DNA of 64,000 nt from Eutypa lata (taxonomy: Eukaryota; Ascomycota; Sordariomycetes; Xylariales; Diatrypaceae), in assembly GCA_022661535.1 (NCBI GenBank), contig JAKULF010000012.1, positions 496,001 to 560,000 on the forward strand, in the 5' to 3' direction. Of this stretch, positions 13,798-23,500 are shown piece after piece. The translations under genes were made by a program, and so were the position numbers. Numbering within the stretch: the first letter of the stretch is position 1; each line of letters starts with the position of its first letter. The notes beneath the pieces were generated by a model. That model saw only the letters and a list, made by a program, of their open reading frames with translations. It was not told the origin of the DNA and did not search any database.

Positions 13798-13860
13798 TAT
13801 TATATAAAAAAAATATAAAAAAAAATATAAAAAAAAAATATAAAAAAATATAATTAAAGT
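13798..13860. repeat. A-rich low-complexity tract, ATAAAAAAA-like repeats
   Basis: Short poly-A blocks separated by TAT recur near the right end of AT island 1. This may be simple sequence or the decayed 3' end of a transposon. No unit could be dated or assigned. Confidence 0.5.
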
Positions 13861-14280
13861 AAAATTAAAATAAATTTAAATATAATTAAGCTTTTATAAA
13901 GTTTAAAAGTAATTAATAAAAGCTTTAAAAAACGTTAAATATAAAAAGTATTTAAATTTTTAATTTTTCGAAATAATTTAAATTTTTAAAGTTTTAAAAA
14001 AATAAATATTAATATAAATAAATAATAAAATATAACGTTATAAAGTTATATAACGCGAAAATAATAAAATTTACTTTTAATTTAATAATAATAAAGAAAA
14101 AAAAAATTTAAAATTAATTAAATTATAATTAACTTTAAATATAAACTTAAATTACGTTAATTTAATTAAATTAAAATTCGCGTTATAAATATTTAAATAT
14201 AATGTATTACGTAATAATAAATTAAATTATAAATTAAATAATAAAATTTACGATTAATTCGACTTATTAAAATTAATCGG

Positions 14281-14555
14281 GCTTATTCGAAACAAGTCGA
14301 GTAAAAACATACTTAATTTTAAAAATACGTTAGCTTTTATTTATACATTTTCTTTTAAAGCAGCTTGTAAAGCAAGCGACAGCGTTAGCTGGTGTTATAT
14401 TAATTAAAATTAAAGTTAACAAGGTTATATTTAATAAACCTCTCGGTTGTTTCATGTTCAAAAAAAAAAACAATTGTAACATCGTCAAGCGAGCTTGTAA
14501 GCTGGTTACTTAACGACAGCCAGGAGAAAGCTGATAACTATGTAACTAGGTCTTT
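14281..14555. other. Right border of AT island 1
   Basis: Composition recovers within about 150 bases. The border contains related AGCTTGTAA-type words (near 14,363 and 14,490) and an A run near 14,460. It also serves as the 3' flank of the DUF7587-like gene. No coding sequence is seen. Confidence 0.5.
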
Positions 14556-15631
14556 CTAGAAGCCTTCAATGCGGATCTGTCTGCCCACTTCTGTTAGCAG
14601 CGTCAACGTCTGCCCCAGCAAGACCTGTCCATACGTCGAGGTCATCGGGTTGACCAAGCCCTGCGGACGCTCTCCGGAAGCGGGTTTACAGTACTGTCTA
14701 AGCTCTCGTCGCAAGTGGTAGCGCATCAACCTCGCTACTTGGGGATGATTCGCGCCCATTTTCGAGTTGCTCATCATGAGCATCATAGCAGTGACATAGA
14801 GAACTACATCCGGTTGGCTATCATTAGGTTTCCGAAAATGCTTGGCGATACGCACCGCCGCCAATACATGATGTTCTGTGATCAGCTGTTGTCCTGTGGT
14901 GGGCGTGTAACCTCTACTACTCGAAGAATGAGGCAATAGCTCGCCCATGTCTCCTTGGATGGCGCTTATTCTCACGCAATGGTATCCTGCCCCGGTGATG
15001 CGTCCATAGGCTATATACTCCTCTGGGAAGGAGTAACTAGTGAGCCCAGCCTTCAAAAGGTCCGGGGTATAATATATAGACACCGAGTCAGTGAGCAGCG
15101 TGGTATCTAGGATTGCTATAAATCCATTATTTGTGGCATATCCCTGGGCAATCTTGAAATCCGCCGTCCACGAACTGAAATAGGTCTGTATACCACGAGA
15201 ACCACAGAGATGGCCATCGATGTTTCCCCGTATATTGTATGCGACGTACATGCTTGTAGCCATTTGGCTACTTCGCAGAAACGCTAGTGGTGTTATTCCA
15301 GTCTCGTTGTTTAACCCTGCGTATCCGCCCCCAGAACCAGCGTGAAACCCTCTAAATAGGAAGCGTGGAAGCGTGTTAGAGGTTGTAGCTATAAATTTTG
15401 TTAGATTATTTGTTGCTCCATAGGGGTATATTCTAATGTCTTACATTCTAGGTTCTCCCATTGTTGAAACGATATCCCAAGGCTATAAAGTGTCGTGGGA
15501 GGTGCCCATGCCGCTCCTCGTCGTAGACTTTGCCCTGGAGTAAATTTGAAGTCAAAGTTTAGTCTCTTATCCACTGCATCTGTATTATGTGGCAGCCTTT
15601 GATGTGTCCAAGGTATGTATGTAAACTCCAT
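14556..15631 (-). CDS. DUF7587-like fungal protein with ADP-ribosyltransferase-like motif order
   Basis: Two exons, 15631-15445 and 15388-14556, flank a 56-bp intron (GTAAGA...CTAAC...TATAG) and encode 339 residues. The join restores a continuous domain: PRFLFRGFHAGSGGG, then HLCGSRGIQTYFSSWTADF, FIAILDT, and FPEEYIAYGRITGAGYHCV. This order matches my memory of the fungal DUF7587 family (LFR..S.GGG, FSSW, EYLAHG.I.G.GY). The Arg, Ser-Ser-Trp-Thr and Glu-Glu-Tyr positions also mimic the R / S-T-S / E-x-E layout of cholera-toxin-type ADP-ribosyltransferases. That enzymatic link is inference only. The C-terminal ~110 residues form an alpha-rich tail with a Met run (AMMLMMSNSKMG). No signal peptide is visible. 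The start at 15631 is the first ATG of the open frame. The gene ends ~275 bp from AT island 1. Confidence 0.78.
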
Positions 15632-16233
15632 TCGACCAAGTCTCTTTATAGTTACAGACTATGTTTTGGTATGAAGAAGCAATACTGTCAGGCAAATCTC
15701 GTATGATCTTGATAACAAGCCGAGCTGTCTATTAGTGAACTAAGCAGAAATTTGTGGTTTGTCTTGAATACTTAAACGGTGAGATCTATGTTACTTAAAG
15801 TGTTTAAAATCCACTAACTACCTTGGACGCTAGATGTATATATACCAAATTAACTTAAAGCTCGACTGTTCTAGAGCTCTACAGAATATAGACCGGTCAT
15901 CACAATCATCATCAATGACTTGCCTCACTAGAAACAGAGAGAATGTGAAACTAGGACTGAGGATGTCTCGGAACCGTCGAGGATATGCAACGCATTGTTC
16001 TATTGTACTCTCGAGTTCTTTCTGGATAACTTCATTGGTGTAAAGAGCCTGGAAATTTTCCTTTTTTTAGAGTAAATAGACGGGCTGTGGCCACTGCTCC
16101 CTCGGTGAAGAAACGATAGCAAGCAAAACACCCATACCAGGTGAAATTAGGATAATATGTTTTTAGAGAATAATAATCAATGATTATTCCGTATTCAACA
16201 TTGTAATGATAGGATTATTCAAATTTGGCAATG

Positions 16234-16508
16234 TCATCTACTTGATAATCCATCATCTCGAGCTTCAAGGTTCTTCTCTAGCAGCTTGATAGAGGCGTCC
16301 AGAGGCTTGCTTGCTTCGTTGCGTAACAAGCAAAGATACTCTCCCGAGCCCTGGTGAATACTGTTCTTGCTAGTTACCGAAAGCTCAGAGAAGTTACGCT
16401 TTGCCAACCTTGCTTCGTCAAGCGCTGGGCTAAGTTCTGCGTAGCTATGTAGGGAAGTATGTAGGTAAGCAGGTATGTCGTGGAAGGCACTTCGAAGCCA
16501 ATCGGAAG
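16234..16508 (-). pseudogene. Orphan coding-like terminal exon or gene remnant
   Basis: On the minus strand an ATTAG acceptor ends at 16509. From 16508 a frame stays open to TGA at 16234-16236, giving about 90 residues of balanced composition. It includes DWLRSAFHDIPAYLHT, LDEARLAKRNFSELS, GEYLCLLRNEASKPLDAS and IKLLEKNLEAR. Two bases precede the first full codon, so an upstream exon would have to end in phase 1. No convincing upstream exon or start was found before the NLP gene's 3' end at 16718. The simplest reading is a decayed gene fragment in the island-proximal zone. An unmodelled gene, or an alternative upstream part of the DUF7587-like gene, cannot be excluded. I do not recognise the family. 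Confidence 0.35.
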
Positions 16509-16717
16509 CTAATTATTCACATGCACGGCGGACGAGATAGATTTTAAGAATAATGAATTGGTATCTCAAAGTCTTCGTCTAAAAGCAAAAATATGCCGCC
16601 TCTCATACATGCATAACAAACACGAGGCCTTACAAACAGACTCTCATAACCTAACATCATCTATCAACACAAGCTAGAAGCTGAGGTAAAGCCTCTAAGC
16701 ATAACACCCAACCCCCT

Positions 16718-17635
16718 CTACTCGTCAACCCCGCTATCAAAGCCTTCCACCAGGTCGTCCCGGGCCTTGTCGAGCTGGCCCTGGTAGCTATCGTCCTTGA
16801 GGGCGAAGCTCGCGGACCCGAAGTCGTGGCCGACGAGGGTGTCGCGGGTGGTGCCGGGGAAGCCGTCCCAGTCGACGAGGGCGCCGCGGAACCAGACGCC
16901 CTTGGCGTTCTCGATGCCGTCGTCGGCCTCGTTGGCGAAGCGGAAGGCGTGGGTGGAGCCGCCGTCCTTGTGGTAGACGATCTTGGGGTGGGTGTCGCCG
17001 TCCATGCGGACGTCGCCCGCGGACTTGGTGTCGTAGTCGCCGTGGGCCGAGGCCGCCACCACCTGCACCGCCCCGTCCCGCACGAACACGGCGATGTGCT
17101 CCCAGTCATGGCGGTGGCCCCCCGCGTCGATCACGTGCTGCACCGCCACGTCCTTCTCGAAGTAGTAGTCGTATAGGTACGCGCACCACCCGTTGTTGCA
17201 CCGCGTCCGCACGTAGACGTTGTTGTTGTCCAGGTCCGACTCGTCCCTGCATTCGTCTGCGCCTCCGGTGTAGTTGCTATATGGCGAGTTTGAGTTAGCA
17301 AGGTGTGTGCAAAAGGAACGAGACAATTTCTGTAAATTATGTATGTATATATGTATGTATGTAACGTACTGATCAAGGCCCTCGGCAACGTTCCCATCGG
17401 CATCAATGGCGGGCGTGTTATAGCAGCCATCCGTATCGAAATCAAGTGATGGCTGAAAGGTCAACTCATCGTCTGTAGCGCTCTGGGGGAGAGCGGCGGG
17501 AGGATCCCGCTTGAGCAAGTCGCGGTAGAGCTTCAGAGGCTCGCCCGTCAAAGGGGAAGCATTTGCAGTTGGGGCGAGCACGCCCAGGAGCAGGGCCGCT
17601 CCGGCGGCGAGGATGCTAGCAGCGTTCTGGTGCAT
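16718..17635 (-). CDS. Secreted NEP1-like protein (NLP, NPP1 family)
   Basis: Two exons, 17635-17370 and 17276-16718, flank a 93-bp intron with GTACGT donor and ATATAG acceptor. The product has 274 residues. Residues 1-26 form a clear secretion signal (alanine/leucine-rich, ending ANA). The NPP1 domain follows, with ADECRDESDLDN, RCNNGWCAYLYDYYFEKD and the diagnostic heptapeptide GHRHDWE at residues 142-148 (bases 17119-17099). Family members bind plant membrane sphingolipids and permeabilise eudicot cells, or act as non-lytic immunogenic patterns. The intact heptapeptide and acidic metal-binding residues allow activity but do not prove it. Four cysteines are seen, one ahead of the domain core. 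A TATAAA lies at 17803-17798, about 165 bp upstream of the start. The gene is close to AT island 1, a frequent location for such genes in pathogens. The frame is intact. Confidence 0.93.
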   Translation of the reverse strand: MHQNAASILAAGAALLLGVLAPTANASPLTGEPLKLYRDLLKRDPPAALPQSATDDELTFQPSLDFDTDGCYNTPAIDADGNVAEGLDQYVTYIHIYIHNLQKLSRSFCTHLANSNSPYSNYTGGADECRDESDLDNNNVYVRTRCNNGWCAYLYDYYFEKDVAVQHVIDAGGHRHDWEHIAVFVRDGAVQVVAASAHGDYDTKSAGDVRMDGDTHPKIVYHKDGGSTHAFRFANEADDGIENAKGVWFRGALVDWDGFPGTTRDTLVGHDFGSASFALKDDSYQGQLDKARDDLVEGFDSGVDE

Positions 17636-20531
17636 GATGAAGAATAAGCCGTACGGAATTGCTCAAGTAGTGCTGAAGTAATGGGCGTGGTTAGAGATGC
17701 GATGCTTTGCGGGATTCGTCTTGCTGGGAATGGCTGATGTTTTTAATGCCGACTTGAAGATCAAAACCTCCCTACCGACAGGGAAACCGAGCTGCCCTTT
17801 ATAGCCTTCGTCGGGCACGACGAGGACAGCTTCTATTTTGGGACATGTCGATAGATCTGAACAGTGGAGGTCGAGCTGCAGGCCCGATCGATACCCATCC
17901 AAAAGTGATCGTCGCCATCAGGAATACACACAAAGACTTGGCTGACGACGTGGAGTGCTACAAGAGCGAGGCTTAGTCGAAGCCGGTGTACGACAGACTG
18001 ATTATTGTTACGTCTTGACAGCAGCCAGGCGCTTCTAACATCGTGTACTTGTCGGTAGAATTATAGTAGAGTTTTTACTTATCTAGGCAATAGCCGCTGC
18101 CTGGGCCTGGATACGGGGAACCACCTGTATGCCTTAGGGCTGCCTATAAAGGTTACTGCCTCACTAAGAAGAGGACGGCCATGTAGATCAAAATCCTTGG
18201 ATACGTAGCTAGCCGAGAGGCTCTCTATATCACGATGTCGTCGCTCGATAATCACGATCCAGTGGTTGCGACAAGACATGATGACATCACGGAGCGGTCT
18301 GGATTTATGTAATTATAATGACTGAATGATCAGTTAGGGACGATCAATGTGCTACGCCTTACTCTTAATAATGCATGAACGGCAGTGAGAATATGAGGTC
18401 AGCCAGGATGCACAAAGGGACCCCAAGTTTCAGCATAGGGGAGGCTAGTTTAACTGGCGGCTGTGGGGTTATAGTAAGCAACATGTATAGAACTGGACCT
18501 TCTACTGGTCAATTAGCTTACCCCTGAATGTGTGGATGTTGATAACTTCCTATTAGCGTAATCAGCGTGGTGCTCAGTGGTGCTCAGTGGTGCACTAGGC
18601 TCATTCGAGCGTCAAGCTGTTCTCATTGCCGTACATATGTATTGGCCGACCCTGGCTCATGATCTGCTGCCTTAACAAACTGTATCTTGGGCACAGCCGC
18701 AGCCAGTCGGCTCAGTCGAATATTCAGCCCTAGCCTTGACGCGGGACGATCGCTTATGTCGGAATGCGGCGTCGGTGAACCCTCCATTCGACGGGAATTT
18801 CATAGGCGAATTCGAAACTCATGAATAGAGACTATGAATGTAGAATTGGTATCTAGGTAGCATTGCATATACCGTAACGTGCTCTATCTACATATTGACA
18901 TCTAAGGATTCGGCACTGTGATATAAGTCAATGATTTCTTCGTTTACCTAAAACATGCACGAAGGATTCCTTCCCGCTAGTTACTCGATATGAATCCTTG
19001 GCTTACCCATGTCTCATATTTACCCACCTGTACCATCGAGCAATGATAATTATGTACCGATATTGCGTACAGTTACATTGATTTAGTATCTCTACCTCAA
19101 CGTATTGTCCTCAAATATTAAACTTACATAGCCTTGATTATGAGCTTTGGTCTAATTGTGTCTAGTTACTGTGTAATGTCTTAGAAGTATGACCAGGATA
19201 TGCCCCAGTGACAAGCGCGCACCTGAACGTTTGCGATCATCGTAGGATTCATCGAAGCAGTTGTGGGTTAGTTAATTCCCCGATTTTGGAGGAGACCCGT
19301 GGGTAATTCTTGAGACCAGGAAGTGACTATTGCAGCCTCGCTAGTCAACTACTAGGTAGTTATTAGCTAATCACAGCTGCTCTTCCTTGGCATTAATATA
19401 GGTAAGTCATCATGGTTCGCTGCTATCGTCACGTGTAACCCATAGAGCTAACTAGTTAAGTGCGAAACGTACTATTTATAAGTGATCTACGGTGGGTGAT
19501 CGTCCAACGATTCTGCATACATATGTACTTGGTCGCTGGTAGCCAAAAACAACTATTGCTCATTCAGCTGAGCTCAGCTAGCGATATGGTAACATCATGG
19601 TCCCCATTTAAACCTCGGACTAATTCCCGCCTTGCGAGCAAGCTGGGCAAGGCGGCCAAGGAGGACCTGAGCTTAGGTAGCTGATCGACCAACCAGTGGA
19701 GCACGAGCTCCTATAGCACGTCAGCACGTCACATACATAGTTACAAGACCTACTTTTTAATAAAAAAATCTCTTACAAGAACGCTACGTTATTTAGGCAA
19801 GGCCGCTATTCATTCATTACTACATATTTGTTCACGGACGTCCGTTCTAGCGAGATCTCTACGTCGCCAAGCAGCCAAGTCGATGGCCTCGCATCGAGTT
19901 CGGTTTCGACGTTTGTCAAGGCATACAGCCTCTCATAGTACCCGCCCGGGGCCACTTCGAGAGATCCCCTAAAGACCTACCTAGTATGGACTCGACGCCA
20001 AGGTAGGGAGGGAGAGGGAGTTCTATCTTGGTAGAAACAGTGCCCTATCCTGTTGCCTGTTAACCCCCATACCTCAAAATCAATCAATCCCCCCATCGTT
20101 AAAACCGCAGGGTGCGAGAGAAATGAATCACAGATCACAGTTCATTATAGGGGAGGATGAAACTGATTATATGTAGGCATGTAGTAATGTATTAATGCAA
20201 ATTATCCTCGCAGCTATAGTACAGTATTTTCTTCTTCTTCGTAGTAGCAGGATCCTGATCCTACCTACCTAGGCACTTAAACGAACTAGCATACATCCCC
20301 TTTCTCCCTCCCTTCCCGAACCAAACGCCCCCTTGCATTATGGTGAATATTTTGATGATACCCATGAGTGTGGGTGATGCAAATAAAAACTCAGCCTTGC
20401 AAAAACGCCTCGCTTCAACCGGCGGCAATGAAAGAAAAAAGAAGACAGAACAGAGAAAAACGCAAAGTATAATAACCGAATAGCTAGGTAGGTAGCTCTT
20501 TTTTATACGGTGTCACGATGAGTGACGGAGC
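17636..20531. other. Large intergenic region between NLP and TRA1
   Basis: About 2.9 kb holds no gene I can support. ORFs of 60-80 codons occur at 17663-17902, 18079-18279 and 19460-19684. None has a recognisable motif, good splice partners or codon bias like its neighbours. The left part must contain the NLP promoter (TATAAA at 17803-17798) and the right part the TRA1 3' UTR. Near 18,571 a TGGTGCTCAG word is repeated in tandem. Confidence 0.5.
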
Positions 20532-23500
20532 CTAAAGGTAGGGCATCCACAACGCATCGCATTGTGCGAGGTGCACGGGGTTGACTGCCTTGGCGATGAG
20601 GTCTATGACCGTCTGACACGCCGGAAGGTTGCCCACTGGACACTGCGCTAAACTGACCGCCCGCTTGACAATCATATCGCAATTGGTCTGGACAGTATCG
20701 CGGAGTTGAGTCTCGGTGAGGTGAGCGGTACGGTGACTGTTCGTAAACCACCAGATCATCTCGTCTCGTACAAAGAGTGTGAGTGCATGCTCGAGTTCAA
20801 ATTCGGGCTCGGTCAAACATCTTGCGATGGCCATAATGGAAGGGCTGAAAATGCCTTCCGTGGCCAGAGGTCCCATCAAGGTTTGGAGATTAGGTGTAAG
20901 GCGGAAGGGTACTGGTTCAGGGTTGTGGAAGAAGGGCTTAGTCGCCGCCATGTAGGACATAAGCTCTGATCCCCAGATTTTGCCTGAACCCCGGGCAATG
21001 TTGATCTTGTGAGGGTACCGGCTCGTCATGTAAAGAATGTAAGTCATGAAAGTGAGGGCCGATAGCTGATAGGAGAACCTGCGCCGGAAGAGCCAGAATT
21101 CGGCAAACTCGGGGAAGATGCTTTGGAAGTAATCCAGGACAATGTGGTGTGGTACCCATTTTTCTTGAATTGCCGTGAACACTTCTAGTCGAGCCGTTGC
21201 TGTTTGATCAGGTTGCTTCTGTAAAGATTTGTTAGTTATTGTATAATGACTTGCCAAGCATGTCAGACTTACGGATCCCTTGGGTTCAATCAATCCCCGT
21301 AGCTTCTCCATGGTGAACAGCACCGGTTCATCCTTTTGCATGCCGTTTCGACGACAATGATCTTCGTAGATACCCTGCAGTGTAATATATGAAGTATCTT
21401 CTTGTACAATTCTGATGTGTGGAGCAAGAGGAACCATCAGTGGTAGGGTGAACTGGAGGTCACGTCGTCGACTTTCCTTCTTCTTGGCTAGGGTCTGGTT
21501 CAGATGCCGGAAGAGCTGCAGAACCCTCTCTTCCCTTCGACTATGTCGGGCCGCTGGGTGTTGGATGGCAAAGCAATGCACACTACCATCATGACCACGG
21601 ATCTTGAGCCTCCTATGTGAGGTACCGATCGAGCGCACAAGATCGACATTGGGCAAGAACCGATCAATCCTGACAAAATCCTGGTTCTTATCCTTGTGTT
21701 GCAGGTATTGTCCGGGTATCTCGACATCGTCAAACTTCTGATAGCGGAAGTCGCTTAGGTGACGGGAGTAACCTTCCAAGTAAGCCTTAGGATCCCTACG
21801 ATCCAGCTTCTCCTCAAACTTATCGCGCCACCTCCGTAGCTTGTGGATATATTCGTACATCGTAGGCTTGACCACGACAAAGTCGACTTCGAAAGACTTC
21901 TTGATATGGGCTGGGAGGATAGTCTCGGCAAACCGGGTTATGTTAATTTCGGTCGCCGAAGGGAGCTTAACGTCCTTGGCGTACGACGAAGGCATTCGGC
22001 TCACATAAGCTAGACTGTCGTTGAGCAATGCGACGATCAGCCGGTACGCATCTTCATCAGGTGGACACTTGAAGAACTTCTGAATCTGATCGACCATGGT
22101 CTCCATTGACAAAGCCAGGAGAGGAAACGCAGTCTTAAGGACCGACATAATCTCTTCTGTGAGCTCCCACGGCGGCTTCTTCTGTCCGGCTGTTGACGAC
22201 GCACCGTCCTTGCTAGGTTGCTGGTCTGTGCCGGGCGCTGAAACAGTATTTCCCGCTGGCGGGATGCTGGATGTTCGGTTTGTCTCGGACGCCTCGGTCT
22301 TGGGCTGGGTGCTAGCATCGCCGTTTGCAGTCTGTGGCCTTGAAGAGGATTCTGTTTTCGCCTGAGCGGTTTCCTGTTTTGGCTGGGCGGGAGAACCATT
22401 AGGTTTGGCGGCAGCGGACTGCGCCCGTTGGCGGGCTTTCTCTTTGGCTTCTTGGTTTTTCTTAATGGCTAGCATATCTTCGCGGCTAGTTCTCAGTTGG
22501 AAATAGAGTGACTGGGGATAGGCCTTGGCGATCTTTAGTAAGATCGCATGAACCTTCGGCGCCTCTTTATGGCTCAGACCATTCAACAGTTGCTGAATAA
22601 AGGTAATCCAATACCAGACAGGCGTTTCCCCCTTGTAGTCATCAAAACCAGCGGCGATAGTCCCGTTCACGTCATCCATGCTCAATAGCCAGAGAATCCG
22701 TGAGATTAATTTGCGTGCTTTTCCACTCTTGTAACTGCCAATAGCTTGCAGGTACGAAGTCACAGCCTGCCTTGCAGAGTTCAAATCAGTCGGGTCCTCC
22801 TTGAACTTGCGGTCGTTGAAGTAACCCCACTCGGCCCAGGCTTTTGCTTTCCCAATATCGTAATACAACGCTGTGCCATAAGCTGCATCAGCCTCTTCCT
22901 TCTGCTTGAGCTTCTCCAAGAACATGCCCTTAAGAGTATAGAACTCGGCCTTCTGTTGGTTGTTGAAGTAATTCAGATTGGTGTTATTGATGACATCTAA
23001 ACCACTCGTTAACTCATCAGGGTTTTCGTAATGGCACCTGGCCTGTTCTCTCAACTTCAAGAACGCTTCCTGGATCTCTATATTGGGCAGTGTATAGATC
23101 CGGCTAAGCTGGCTGATGCACACTTCTGGAAGGTTGTGTTTTCGTGCAACGTGCGCGAATCTATTTATGATCCAGGCCGTCTCATGATAACCACGATACG
23201 CGAAAGAGGCGCCATTGGCATTTTGGCCTTGCGAGGGCAGGAGCTGGAGATAGGTACTATTGATCAAGCCGAAGATGTGTTGTCGCCACGTGACTAGATC
23301 CTGCCAGTCTGTGATATCGTCCCAGATGTTGGGGAGCCTGTCTCGCCACGACCCCAAGAGTAATTTCAGCTCGCCAGATTTCACGTCAAGATTTTGCTGA
23401 GTGGTGCTGGCCAAACTTTGGCAAATGACACTGGCATCATGAAGTTCAACAAGCTGCTGGAAGTTGTGAAGCATTGGGATATGAGCGGCAGTTAGGCGTT

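Larger units (their letters stand above)
4010..14280. other. AT island 1: ~10.3-kb RIP-mutated, gene-free isochore
   Basis: GC content falls abruptly to very low values (several 60-base lines have only 1-4 G or C) and recovers abruptly near 14,280. By eye, CC and GG are almost absent, as are ACA, TCA and CCA with their complements. The few surviving C's sit mainly in CG, GC and CT contexts. This loss of CpA/TpG is the classic product of repeat-induced point mutation, which attacks duplicated DNA such as transposons in the sexual cycle. No ORF of useful length survives in any frame. A-rich versus T-rich strand bias over about 11,500-13,900 suggests that former coding sequence with hydrophilic codons underlies it. 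The original element could not be identified. Internal tandem repeats are listed separately. Confidence 0.9.

Noticed and set aside
4010..14280. AT island 1 as a centromere
   Set aside because: AT-rich gene-free DNA can be centromeric in fungi, but 10 kb is short for most Sordariomycetes, the sharp RIP signature and relic repeats are enough explanation, and CENP-A data would be needed.
16718..17635. Unspliced reading of the NLP ORF (residues YVTYIHIYIHNLQKL... included)
   Set aside because: The 93-bp segment is a 3n intron with GTACGT and ATATAG ends and interrupts the NPP1 domain; the spliced form matches the family.
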